Assembly (NCBI GenBank): GCA_021018815.1
Contig: JAITYX010000017.1
Location: 4,216,001-4,280,000, forward strand
Length of the DNA stretch: 64,000 nucleotides
Direction of reading: 5' to 3'
Source: Talinum fruticosum
Taxonomy: Eukaryota > Streptophyta > Magnoliopsida > Caryophyllales > Talinaceae
The position numbers and the translations under genes were made by a program. Below the pieces are notes generated by a model. The model was not told the origin of the DNA. It saw only the letters and a list, made by a program, of their open reading frames with translations, and searched no databases. Positions 23,609 through 35,592 of this stretch are shown one piece after another (positions within the stretch are counted from its first letter, which is position 1; each line of letters opens with the position of its first letter).

Positions 23609-25140
23609 GTTGGTAGAATTTTATCCGATTTAATTATGAAAATTTATCTTATTTAAAAAATTGGGTTAGAAATTTAATTACCTGAATTTATCCAATTAGA
23701 AAAAATTGAGTCGGGGACTCAATTATCCGAATTTATCTAATTCGAAAAAATTGAGTAAGTTCATAAATTTTTTATCGAAATTTTAAATTTGGACATGATT
23801 TTTCCATTTTTGTTGTAGAAACCCAAGTTCGACTTGAATTTATAGTTATATGAATTGTTGAAATCGAAAAAAGGTTTCGAAAAAAAAAGTTTGTCCGAAT
23901 TTTAAACATTGACCAATTTATCCAATTCAATTTTGACTCGAATTAAATTCTTGTCCGGATTAGAAAAGGAGTTAGTTATTCATGATTTGATTGAATACTC
24001 AAGGAACCTAATAAATGACAATGTCTTCTAGTCTAATATCTCAAATCAAGATCATATGAGGACCTAAAAATGACAATGTCTTCTAGTCTAATATCTCAAA
24101 TCAACATCATAAGAGTACCTATGGATGATTAATTGGGAGTTCTCAACTTAAAGTGTCCTTAAAATTTTGTAAAATAGTTGCTTTAATTATCGAATTAATT
24201 TTTTATTTAGATATATCATGAGTCATCTGAAAACCTTTAAATTTGCCATGCGGCCTACAACTTATCGGCCGAAGCAAATTTATGACCTTCCCCTTTCTAT
24301 TATGGGCTCCAAAGACAAAACCCGGCTACGAGAGGATAAGTTATGGGCCACAGGGGCAAATTTGAATATTTTTAAATGACTAATTATAAGTTTGAACAAA
24401 ATATTAGTTTAGTGCCAAAAACGAATATTTTGTAAACTTTAAGGGCATTTTAATTGGGGAATTGGGTAATTTGATGGATTGGTGTTGGAACATTTCTATG
24501 CATTTCTCACATGCCACCCATATGCTTTTTCTAGAAACAAGTTAGTAACTCTATCCTACTTGTTTCTGCTTTAATTGAAATACAATATTTTAATTACGAA
24601 ATTCTCATTTCGTATAATTATATATGTTATTTTAACTAATTTTTTTAATTTTATAATATCTATTACTTTATAATCCCAATGACATATTAATGATAAGTTT
24701 ATCAATTTTATTCATATCAATTACTTTTCTCCTCATATTTTTCGTTAATTTTCTGCATTTCTAATGAGACATTGAAACAACTTATTAACACCAATCTTAT
24801 GATGAAATTTTGTATTTTTCTGATATTTTTTACAACGAAAAAACGACAAAATATTGTTAAATGAATTAAGTATAAGTAATGATCATTTGCCCAATCTCAT
24901 TGACCCATTAGCAAATCCTTCCTCTCCCAAGATATTTGAGACTCCATGAAACTTGTCTTCAAAATGACTCAACAAGAAAACCATCACCACATTTAGCTCG
25001 ATACACCTTGGATAAAAGGAGATAAGCTCGATGATATAGTTTCCAACAATATTCTAAGTCTTTTGTTTTTCCAAAATTACGAAATCTGTAATCTTATTAT
25101 ACAAGAAACCACGAAATTGCAATCTTATTAAAAAAATTAA
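23609..25140. other. Intergenic DNA upstream of AP3
   Basis: Holds a doubled segment around GACAATGTCTTCTAGTCTAA (about 24018 and 24071) and the inverted-repeat hairpin described at 24239-24364. No gene seen. The last kilobase presumably includes AP3 regulatory DNA, but I cannot point to an exact CArG box. Confidence 0.5.
24239..24364. repeat. Short inverted repeat / hairpin (MITE-like)
   Basis: Arms of about 27 bases: AAATTTGCCATGCGGCCTAC... at the left, and AAATTTGCCCCTGTGGCCCA... when the right arm is read in reverse. Both continue into AACTTAT, with about 70 bases between them. No target duplication assigned. Confidence 0.5.
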
Positions 25141-25141
25141 A

Positions 25142-25474
25142 AATTGGGGAAGAGCATAATTGTAAAGAGAAGGGAGAAACGGAGATGGAAAGTGTGAAAC
25201 GATTCAACGAAGCGAGTAATTGCAGAAGAAAGAGACAGATCACCGATCATCTTCATCAATGGCAATTTACTGGACGCCCTTTTTCCAGTTCCCTCAAACC
25301 CTTTCACCAATTCGGCAAATTTTCCCTGTTATGGCCATTTATCGTCCTCCCTTCTCTCTCTTGCCACATTCGCATGATCCCATCCCAGTCCCGCCCCTTT
25401 TCTACCCATCTCCGATTCGCACTCTCCTGCAATTGGGCAAGAGCAAAATTGCGCAGAGGAGAGAGAAACGGAGA
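25142..25474. repeat. 44-bp direct repeat bracketing the AP3 5' region
   Basis: AATTGGGGAAGAGCATAATT... at 25142 recurs as AATTGGGCAAGAGCAAAATT... at 25431, both running into GAGAAACGGAGA. By eye 37-38 of 44 positions match. The second copy sits directly before the AP3 ATG. Confidence 0.6.
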
Positions 25475-25482
25475 ACCCAGAA

Positions 25483-28400
25483 ATGGCGAGAGGGAGGATT
25501 CAGATTAAGAGGATAGAGAATTCGACCAATAGGCAAGTCACGTACTCCAAGAGGCGAAGTGGGTTGTTCAAGAAGGCCAAAGAACTCACTGTTCTTTGCG
25601 ATGCCACTGTTTCTATCATCATGATTTCCAGCAGCAAGAAGCTCCATGAATTCCTTAGCCCTGGGGTTTCGTATGTCTCTTTCTTCCTTTTTTCGTTGTT
25701 GATTACTGTTTAGATTTTTAAAGTATTTTTTTAAGGTGATGAATTTTTGGGGCTTTGATTTGTGTAGCATGAAGGAGGTTTATGATAGGTATCAGGAGGC
25801 TACGGGTGTTGACATCTGGATCACACATTACCAGGTAATTTTAGTGAATTAATCAGTTTTTGTTTCATTTCAAATTATTTTGTGAATTGGTTTGTTTACG
25901 TCAAAGGGGAAAAATTTAAATGGAAATTTGTGGTTTTTTTTTCTTTTTGATTCTTTTTGGGATTTAGGGTTTTGTTTTCCTACAATGGCACTTTTTGAGT
26001 TATAGAAGATGATTTCCTGTTACTGGTAAATGTTGGGTAAAGTATAGTCGTGGATTCTGTGAAGGACTAAGATATGTTTAAATTTGAGATATTTTAGTTA
26101 AGGACCAAAAGTGCTACTTTATGAGTCTGGGAGATCAGCATCATTGTTTAATCTCTAAAATTGTAAAACTTGATGAACCAACAAAGTGTTGGTTGAGGTG
26201 GCATGGCCTCTAAGGAGGAGAACACAAGTTTGACTCCCGGAAGCGCATTTTTGGGAGGAGTTTTTCCTTTAACGTCTGTGGCCTAAAAGGGATTAAACCC
26301 TTTGTCAAACCACAAAAAAAAAAAATTTTAAGCTTGAACAAGATTTCAACAGGTCTGTTGGTTTGCAGAAAATGCAGGACGATCTGCAGAAATTGAATGA
26401 CACAAATAGGGACCTTCAAAGGCAGATCAGGTAAGAAGTGCACCTCTTTCTTTTTTTTTTTTTTGGGGGGAGGGGGTGTTTCTTGTTATGAGCTATCAGT
26501 ATCACATAAGCTGCAGTTCACTTTCTTATTTTCCCTTTTCTGGGTGGATCATGGGGAAATGTTGATAGGCAGAGAATGGGAGATTGTTTGGAGGATTTGA
26601 GCTTTGATCAATTGTGCTGTCTTGAGCAAGATGTTGAGAATGCTGTGCAGTTTATTCGGCAACGCAAGGTTTTATGCTCTCTTTACTATATAATCTAACG
26701 ACATTTCTACTGTTATTATCCCAATCTGCTTCAATCAATTTTTTGTACTTTCGTTGAAAAAGTTGCCTTTAAAACCTTAAGTTTGTGAATTGAAGTCGCC
26801 TTTAAAACCTTAATTTTCATGAGTTTCATGAAGTCCGAAGATTCCATAGTTCAAAATGATTCAAAAGTCAACACTCGCCGCTTTGCAGTGCTAGCGGTGA
26901 TTTCATCTGTTTATAGCAGTGAAGAGATCTTGAAGTAATTAATTACCTTTCTTGTTTTATTTGCAGCTTTTTCTATCTAAAAGTTGTGAAGAAGCTTGGC
27001 CAAACACACGCATAATTAGTTAATGATCGAGTAAGATGTTCATTTGATCATAATGATCGTTAAATGATTGAAAAATTGGACAATGGCCATTTGAGAAAGA
27101 AAGAGGAGTAAAGAGAAGCAGGGTCATTGAAGTGGCTTTGTTATTTGATTCAATCAAATAGGAATTAAGAGAAGTGTTCTGATTTAAATAGTACAGGGGT
27201 TGAGGGAGAGTCAAAGTGAGAATGAGGGTAATTAGAGAGGGGGTGAGAGGAAGACCAAACTCAAAAATATTCATCAAGACAATAAGGCAGGGAAGCATAG
27301 TGGGGCCATGATTTGGAGTATGATATGCTAATAACTGAAACTTTAGTAGCTTGTCTAATAGCATGGAATGAGGTCCCCATATGGATCAAAGAACAATGGT
27401 CAATGAATAGTTTGGATGCTACTCGTGAATGAAGTCTAGCAATATGAAGCAAATGTCTCCAGCTTCCCGGTGCCAATTATGTATTTTGGAATAACTCCTG
27501 GGGATGATATTGATGAATACCCATATGTTCTCTGTTAGTCATATCATGCTTTAAACTCCTCAAGTTTTTATGTTTTGAAAAGATGTCTATAGTTGCACCT
27601 AGGCTTTGGGCACTGTACTTCAAACCTCATGTGATGTTGTGAATATCTCTGTGTTCCAGTTTAATCTCCATAATTGCTTCATTGGCATCATCTTGTAGAT
27701 TCTAAGTTCTGATTCTAGTACACAATAGAAACTAGTATTATGATTCATAAAACATCTTTTAAACTATCTAGATTCTAGAATAGACTTAAGATACTGTAGG
27801 ACATTGTGAGTGTTAGGAGCATATAGTCACCACCAATAGATGAAGTCACAAGTAGTGTATCTTGAAAACTTGTGAGGACTTTAATAACCTCTTTGAAAAA
27901 TTTCAATAAGCATAATGGCTTTATTACGCTTGTGAGGGCAACCTAAACATCCCAAGATATTCTAAATATCGCAGAAGATTTCGGTCACTTGTGGAACTGT
28001 TGCTTGTGGATTATTTGAATTTTTAACATTATATGCTTATCAAGAGAAGAAACACTAAATTGAACTTTGGGACCAAGGATGTGGTTTCACTGTTGCCATG
28101 GGGATGGAGAAACTTGTTTTTTTTTTTTTTTCATATTTATGTAGAAAAGGAAAACAAAATGAGAAAATCATGGTAGGTTATTATTTTTTTTTCCTTGTAA
28201 TAAGATTACACTTAACAACATTGCCATTCTTGATCTCTGATATTGTTTACAGTACAAGGTGATTACCACTCAGATTGACACTAAAAAGAAAAAGGTGTGT
28301 CTGTTTTTGATTTCTGCTTGTCCTTGAACTCGTTATCGTGCTTCAGTCTTTTCTGCTTACTTGATAGATCTGAATCATCTGTTTTGACCTCTATTTGTGT

Positions 28401-29004
28401 CTTAGGTGCGAAACGAGCGGGAAATTAACAGAAGTCTCCTCCAAGAATTTGTAAGCATGCCATTTTAGTCTTATTCCTGGAATGTTAATTTCCTTTGTCT
28501 TTCCTCTGCTGATGACAAATCAGTGTCATTTTACCCAGTTCAAGCACATGGGTTTTCCATGTCTTGCTTAGATGCCTTGTTTGCTTAAATGAAATCTTTA
28601 TCACTAGTATTTTAAAAACCAGTCCGCTGCCCTTGATCATAATTGTTCACTTTGATTAGCTCCAAAATCTAGATTTCTGAAACCTGAAATATGACCAGTA
28701 TAAGATTCCAAATTGTGATAATATATGAGATGAAATGATAAAGCTGTTATTTCAAAGATTATCTCTGTAGTTTTCCACCTCTGAGGTTAGACAATAATTT
28801 TTTCAGGATGTTCCCAAGGAGGAACCACAATATGGGCTGGTGGATAATGGAGACTACAACCATGTGCTCGGGTACGATAACAGCTCCCACGTACTTGCTC
28901 TACGGTTGCAACCATGTCCACTTCCACCCACTCTTCACGCGGGAGGAGGATCAGGAACTGGAACGGGATCAGGATCATGCATTACAACTTATACATTGCT
29001 TTGA
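25483..29004 (+). CDS. AP3: B-class MADS-box transcription factor, APETALA3/DEFICIENS type (seven exons)
   Basis: MIKC-type MADS protein that pairs with PISTILLATA to specify petals and stamens; nuclear, binds CArG boxes. Exons: 25483-25670, 25768-25834, 26369-26430, 26569-26668, 28253-28294, 28406-28450 and 28807-29004. Lengths 188, 67, 62, 100, 42, 45 and 198 fit the usual AP3 exon pattern; the product is 233 residues. Domains: MADS box ([20 protein letters not shown]..., residues 1-60), I region with [13 protein letters not shown]-box with coiled-coil heptads (about 85-165), the PI-derived motif [15 protein letters not shown] and a euAP3 terminus CITTYTLL. Unusual: Ser in [11 protein letters not shown] where Asn is normal, a GTGTGSGS insertion before the euAP3 motif, and no terminal Glu. 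Intron 2 carries a SINE; intron 4 is long (1.58 kb). Confidence 0.95.
26186..26325 (+). mobile_element. tRNA-derived SINE in AP3 intron 2
   Basis: A-box-like GGTTGAGGTGGCATGG at 26191, B-box-like AGTTTGACTCCCG at 26227-26239, a short body and an A-run at 26313-26325. Same sense as the host gene. Target duplication not identified. Confidence 0.6.
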
Positions 29005-30264
29005 GTATCATCAGATATCACAGATGTTTAACTTCAGACCTAATTAGCTTATTTCTGTCTGAGATGATGAACTTAGTTCCTAATTTGTATGAAATCTAAA
29101 ACCATGAATGGTTGCTTTTCGTTACCGTTATCTCTCTTTGATACAGTGCAGTATGTTCAATCTGAAGCAACGTGAAGAAGATATGTCATATCATATGCTA
29201 GGTTAAATGGAATGCAATGACAATATGCCCTTGTTAATTAATGTGATATTAAAACAGGAGAAAATTTTGCCAAGACACTAAAAGATTGTCAATTTTGTTC
29301 AGATTTTAACATTGTTTGATTTGCTCTATGTAAATTTGACACAAATCTAAACTCTAAATTTGACGCAAATCCGAACTCGAATTTGACACAAATATAAACA
29401 TTTGCGATATAAGATGGATTGGTTTTTTCGGTTAAAGGTGTGTAAGTTTGTAATTAGCTTGGTTCGGATGATCACCAACATTAATCATTTTAGGTATTTT
29501 TTTTATAAAATATTTATTTTTTCGTAAAATAACTTATATTTGTTTTTTTAGTATATATCTTAATTACAAAAATTAAGGAGATCCAAACTTTGATATTATA
29601 TACCCTTAAAGCCTAAAAGAAACGATTTTGTTAAATTAAATCTAACTCTTAAAAATAAAATAGATGGTAGGATGAATGGTTTCAAAAGTAAGATAAGAGT
29701 TCGATTTTTCATAATTGTATGCCTATTTTAATTATTCATAAACAAAAAAACTCTTAAAAATAAAATTGATTTTTCATCAAATAATAATTTTTTTACACCA
29801 AAAATAATCAAAATAATAATTTTTTGATGAAATAAAAATAATAAAATTGATGTAATAAAATCGATAAAAAGGAAACGAGAAGATATTTTATAAATAAAAA
29901 AGGAAGAAAAAGCTGAAAAGGAAGCAGATCAGCAAGTGAGTCTTCTATTCCCGTATTTCCCGGTCAATCTTCCCAACAATATTGAGTTACCAAAATGCCC
30001 CCAGAGAAACCTGCTGTTTCCGGTGACCTGTGGCTGGAAACCTGCTATTGGAAAGTTTTTTTTTTTTTTAAAAAAAGGAAACAGAAAAAAATTGGGGAGA
30101 AGTTCGTTTACAGGGAAAAAGGAAAATACAAAAATCAAAAGATCAAAACGGTAAACAAACTCATCCTTGTGTGCTTCTACTGTTGCCACCGTTTCGAAAC
30201 TCTTTTTCTCTCCTCTGGCTCTCATAGCTTTCCGATCACCATCTCCGAAAGCCCGCGAAAAACA
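29005..30264. other. Intergenic DNA between AP3 and the first MCRS-like gene
   Basis: AP3 3' UTR followed by AT-rich sequence. From about 30170 it turns pyrimidine-rich, then GA-rich, which is probably promoter and 5' UTR of the next gene. An A-rich run lies at 30058-30078. No other gene seen. Confidence 0.5.
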
Positions 30265-30281
30265 AGAGAGAGAGAGAGAGA

Positions 30282-33200
30282 ATGGAAGCTGTACCTCCTC
30301 TCACTCCATGGAGTCCCAAAGACGATTTCTTGCTCAAGAACGCCCTTGAGGTAATTCTTAGTTTCTTCCACATTCCTCTTACATATTTTTCTCTTTTGAT
30401 CAAATTGAATTAGGTTTGCGTTTAATTTCGACGTTTATGATTGAACTCGAAGGGGAATTCTCAGTTTCTTTAGCTTCTTTGTGATTTCAATTTCGTTTTG
30501 TATTTGTGAGTTGTGAATGAGAATAGTAGTTGATATTATTAATGATTCGCGCTTTTTTTTTGGGTTAAATTTCCAGAATGGTGCGTCCATGGAATCACTT
30601 GCTAAAGGTGCAGTTGAGTTTTCTCGTAGATTTACGATTAGGGAATTACTGGATAGGTGGAATTCTCTTCTTTATGATGTAAACACCTCAATAAAAGCTT
30701 CAGTGCGAATGATAGAGTTCGAGCGTTCCGACCTTAAGCGTGCATCGAAATCAAAGAAAGCTGGCAATTCTAAATCAAAACAGAATGATTGTGACCGTAG
30801 AAAAAGGAAAGCGGAAAGCATCCGTGGATGTTACAATGCCTGGCGGAAAAGAATGTGTAGTGAGCCACTTAACCCGGGCAATCAAACTTTTCTTGGCGGT
30901 TCTTTTGATATTAGCGGTAGTGAACCTCTTGATGGGGAGAATTTGCTTTTGGGTGGAATGGCAAGCCATTTTGGACTTCCAGATGCTAGTTTTGATGATC
31001 TGAGTGTTTTTGCACTGGCCATGGAGGATATGTGCGGTGTTGGTGAATCTTCAAATGAATTAGTTAAGGGATTTGAAGATTGCATTGAGGAAAACAGCGT
31101 GCGAAAGGAGATCCTTCTAGGGAATAGCATGGCTATGGCAGGGAATTCCGCAAGACTTGGGCAGATGGATCTGTCAAAGAAGTTGCTAAAAGGTGATTAC
31201 GATTTTCAAGCCATTGAGTCAAACCTGGTGTCTGATAGCAGCTTGTATTCACCTGTTCCTGATTGTGGAACTTCATTTGACCCTATGCAGTATGCATGCT
31301 CACCACCTGCAATGCCTGATTGGGAAGAAATTGAGGGTGTTTCAGTACAAGGATTGCCCGATGATGTTGACATTAAAGGAAACGATGTCCTGATAAGAGA
31401 GCCATTTAGCATTTCTGATGGTGGTGGTTCTGGTGAGGGACCATCCGAATACAAAGCTATCAACATGGAGTCATTTAACCCCGGCAATCATATGTCATGT
31501 GATGGAATGATAATTTCAACAGATTGCACAGATGATTACTTGGTGGAGTTAGCTGATGCTCTCTTTAACTTCACTAATGATGAGATAGTTGATGATGCTA
31601 TTGATAAATCATATCTTGATGGTTTGAGTTCACTTTTATTGAACTCACCCTATGGTGCCGCTGATGAAATGCCAAAAATTTCTGAAACTGAAGAACCAGC
31701 TACGCCCGCTGCGTATCTCGGCACAGAACCAGCAGAAAAGATTGGTGCTGCAGAGAGTCATTTGGGTGTACATGAATGTACTTCAGAGAATCAAATCCCA
31801 GCATCTGCATCAACGGTAAATTCTCAGTTGCCGGAGTACTGTAATGGTGATATTTGCTGCTCATTGAATATTCAGGATCCGGAAATTCCTTGCAATGATC
31901 ATATTGTTTTTCCTAGTAGGCCACGCACAGCATCTGCCCATAGAAGAACTCAAAATGAGCCTAATTATTCAACACCTCGTGGTAAGGATGGCAATGGCAA
32001 TCCAGCAAGTGAAAAAGGTGTCGGAACACTCGAGACATCTGGATTTGAATTGCTGAATCACTCCAAGAATCCCAGTACCAATTTTGAAGGGCTACGCCAT
32101 TGTGGTCTCGCTGTAACTTCAGAACTTTCACCGGTTAGACAATCTGACAGTGGTGTTGTTGATAAGTCATGTCATGTTTCAGATTCAGGCAATCTACAAT
32201 CTGGTGTTGGTGGAATCAATCAGGAAGGCCAGGCACCACCAATTATTAGCGGTGAGGCATGTTATGCTGGAGGAGAGCCACTCTTATCAGACCAATCTGA
32301 TGAGGAACAATTTTCTGACAGTGATACTGACATTCCTTGTTTTTCGGTTATCGAAGCAATGGTATTACTAGTATGCTGTTTCTAAATATTACTGTAACAA
32401 ATGCATTTTCTGTTGGTTTCTCTGATCACTTGATTTGTTGCTGCAGATACTTGGTATGGACTTAGGGCCCAATGATGAGGATTCTTTCTTCAGTAGGGGA
32501 GGTAACCTGTTCATTTACCCCAGCATTTTGCTTCTCCAGTTGTTTTTGCTGAAATTTGCTCTTCCTATTTTCTCTTTTAGCAGATTTTGATTGCAAAGTC
32601 ATCTGTACTGCTCACCATTTTATCGGCGAGCAGCATGAGTCATTTATGCAGTCTGGTATGGTACTCTGTGATCTTTGAGGATGTTGTCATAACATGCAAA
32701 GGGCCTATTTAGATGTCTCTTCATCCTTATGATTGGGTATCATTGTTCAAGAGCCTTCTTCTTAATTCAGGTCATTGGATCCTTTATCTTAGGGTGGCAT
32801 CAAAGTTTAAGCATTCAAGCAGATTAAATTAATGCATTTTACTACTTGTTCTTGCTTTGTAATTTTGAGGCACTTGCAAATTTAAGTGCCCATATTTGAG
32901 ATTGTTCTAAGGCTCTTTCATAGCAGGCCTCTCAATGATCTGTACTTGGTATTGTGGTGAATCATCTTGCATCTGGGTTCTCTCACTTCATTAAACCCCT
33001 CCCTTTCTTTTGCCAGGCCTTTTGAAATTTTGGACCTTTTATGTTCGCTTTAGAGTGAATATATGAGGGCTTCCTCCCATGTTTTTCTTATGGACATTAA
33101 GCTGAAATATGAGAGAACAGTTTTCATTTGGTTATCTCACAATCATCCTCTGATCTCATAGAGCAATCTAGGCAAAGTTGTCTACATCGGATCTCCCTAG

Positions 33201-35592
33201 ACCTTTCTTACACAGAATTCACACTGGAAGTCAGTTATAACCTATATGCAGGACCACGATTATTTATATCTTGTTGATTTGTTTATTTATTTGTATCTGG
33301 TTAGGATTTAATGTTGCTTCCTTCAATTTCAGTTGCAAAATATCTGGATGAGGATGCTAAGAGGAAACTCACAAGGTGGGAACAGCATTTTCATTCCAGA
33401 AAGCAGAGAGACATTGCAAAACATGGAGCATTGGCAGTTTTGTATGATGGATATTCGAAGTACTATATTAAGAAGCCTAAGGTACTTCAGCTCTAGTAGG
33501 TTCTTATTTGCTGAGCTTTTTTGTAACATGGTTTTGACACCGGATATTTGGTTGATTGTTTCTCACTACTTCTTTGACTTGTTCACTCTTCTTGAATTGG
33601 TTAGGTCTTGCTGGGAAGAGGAGCAGAGGATGCTCCTGTTGATATCGCCTTGGGAAGGGAAGGTCATGTAAACATGATATCAAGGCGGCAGGTGAGGTTT
33701 TGCAATACCAATGTCTTGTAGTACCAGCAATTCTATCCATTGGCGATCTTTAATCTTCCTTGTCCAATTCGATTGTAATACTTCTCATGAAATTCACAAA
33801 AATCCTAATTCGTACCCTGGAGTCCCACCTATGGGAGTGAGGCTGGGTCACTTGTCAGATGTACCAGCCTTATTCCTCCAAGCTAAGAGGCCATCCTTTA
33901 GGCCCTAGATTCAAAACCGATCATCACCTACTACTGGGTATAAAATGATGTAAAGGACTGTTGAAGTATTTTGTTTTGTCCCCTTTTATCCAAGTTGGTA
34001 AAAAGTTGCCTAAAAGATACTTGTCCCAACTGTCCATAAGGTTGGGATTTAGTTCTCATGATGTGTTTGCTCTTTTTGTATGTGTGAGTATGCATGCACA
34101 CTAAAATATTGATGGGAATAGAATTATTTCTTGCTATGAAAGTGGGTGCTGAAGATCTTATCATGAACCAATACACTTCTATGCCTTGGAAAGTAAGGAA
34201 CTCTGTCCATTTTTCAATATTAGTACTCTGTGAAGTCAAATATTAAAGATTTGTAATGTCTGTTATAATTCTTCAATGAAGATTATACTTAGTAAGCGAG
34301 TCTGTGGCCATACAGCTCATCCATATATCGTGGTTTGTGTAATGCCCACACTCGTTTTGAGCATATAGTGTCATTCTGCAGAGTTGAATTCTATACTTTT
34401 CTGTAAAAGTTCAGTGTCTGGCTGTTCATTGGTTCTACATTCAGCATTACTTCCTGTGTGAGACTGACAAGTACCCGCTTTTTTCCTTTACAGTCATCAC
34501 CTTTGATTTGGCATGTTTGTGGCTCTTGCAACTGATTTCTTTACTTCTCTCTTTCTTCAATCATCAGGCAATTATCATGATGGACAAAGATGGAACTTTT
34601 TATATCAAGAATCTTGGCAAGCACTCAATATATGTGAATGAATGTAGAATAGGCTCTTTACGTTCCAGCAGACTTTCCTCAGATTGCTTAATTCAGGTAT
34701 ATATCTACAAAGTGAGCATAGGATTCACTAAAAGTTCCACTATTCAATTAACCATGGACAATGTCTGTGTAATTATTGAGTGTTCCTCAACATTAGAACA
34801 ATAAGAGGCACCATTGTGCGGAATATTCCTTGAAATTGTCAAGGTCAATTAGTTCATCTTAACAGTACCTTGAATTCATGGAAAAACATATCCAACATGA
34901 GCAAATGCATCATGTGACTGCATACGGCTGATGCCTGCCTCACCCTCTCACCCCCTGCAAAAAAAAAAATTAATTAAAAAGCCTTGGTTAGGATTTTGGA
35001 TATTTGGTTTGACAAGTATTTTTTCTGTTATGTGAAGAGTGAACGCAAGACTGCATTTATTTTGAAAGAAGCAATATTGTGTTGATTTCTACTGTAGCGT
35101 TTCTCTCAGTAATAACATATTGACGTGTCAAAGATTTATTTATCTGGGTTTTGATTATAGCATTATTCTAGAATTCCACGTCTCTGCACACACACACACA
35201 CACACACACACTTATTTCATGGCATTGCTATAGGGAAACTAATAAGGTGGCTGATCATTTTGCTAATGTAGGAGTTGATCAAGCCCCATGGGTTCACTTT
35301 GTATCTTGACCCCCTCCCCTTGGGTTTAGCTCCCATCCTCTTTGAGGATGTTTGTGGTGTGGTTTGGCCACGTTTTATTCGGTCTTAATAATTTTTGTAG
35401 GGGTATAGTCCCTCTTGGAACACCAAAAAAATTTCATGGTATTGCGACACTCGTCTTGATTTCTTCTGCCTTTTGTTTTTAGTTACTTTTCACAATTGCG
35501 TTAGAAGAAAGTTCTCATGATTTTGGTTCTACCTGCAGTTTGGAGAAATCTCGTTCATATTTGACTATTTGAGACAAGTCAGACGTGTGTGA
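30282..35592 (+). CDS. MCRS_N + FHA domain protein, EMB1967/microspherule type (copy A)
   Basis: Nuclear protein of the microspherule family; human MCRS1 is a subunit of INO80 and NSL complexes, and the plant relative EMB1967 is needed in embryos (knowledge). Exons: 30282-30350, 30577-32361, 32447-32501, 32584-32655, 33333-33481, 33605-33691, 34568-34696 and 35539-35592; total 2400 bases, 799 residues. MCRS_N at residues 1 to about 70 (TPWSPKDDFLLKNALE, SLAKGAVEFSRRFTIREL, RWNSLLYD), then a basic stretch KRKAESIRGCYNAWRKRM, a long acidic low-complexity middle and a C-terminal FHA domain (about 711-799: VLLGRGAEDAPVD, MISRRQ, NLGKHSIYVN). Exon 4 has a tandem TAGCAG acceptor. The FHA end is frameshifted relative to copy B and stops after RQVRRV. 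Adjacent to AP3, and paralogous to the gene at 46648. Confidence 0.9.
35187..35210. repeat. (CA)n microsatellite in intron 7 of copy A
   Basis: About 24 bases of CA dinucleotides. The corresponding site in copy B (about 53615) is an interrupted CACGCA/CACA tract. Confidence 0.85.
35229..35430 (+). mobile_element. Short 5'-truncated LINE insertion in intron 7 of copy A
   Basis: A 202-base insert flanked by a 15-base duplication ATTTCATGGCATTGC (35214-35228) and ATTTCATGGTATTGC (35431-35445). It starts with an RNase-H-like tail, YRETNKVADHFANVGV, and ends in a short A-run. The paralogous intron of copy B has one copy of the site (CCATGGCATTGC near 53642) and no insert. Confidence 0.8.

Noticed and set aside
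27020..27476. Two minus-strand open frames in AP3 intron 4
   Set aside because: No recognised domain, and they overlap only partly. The stretch may be an old insertion but gives no family signal.
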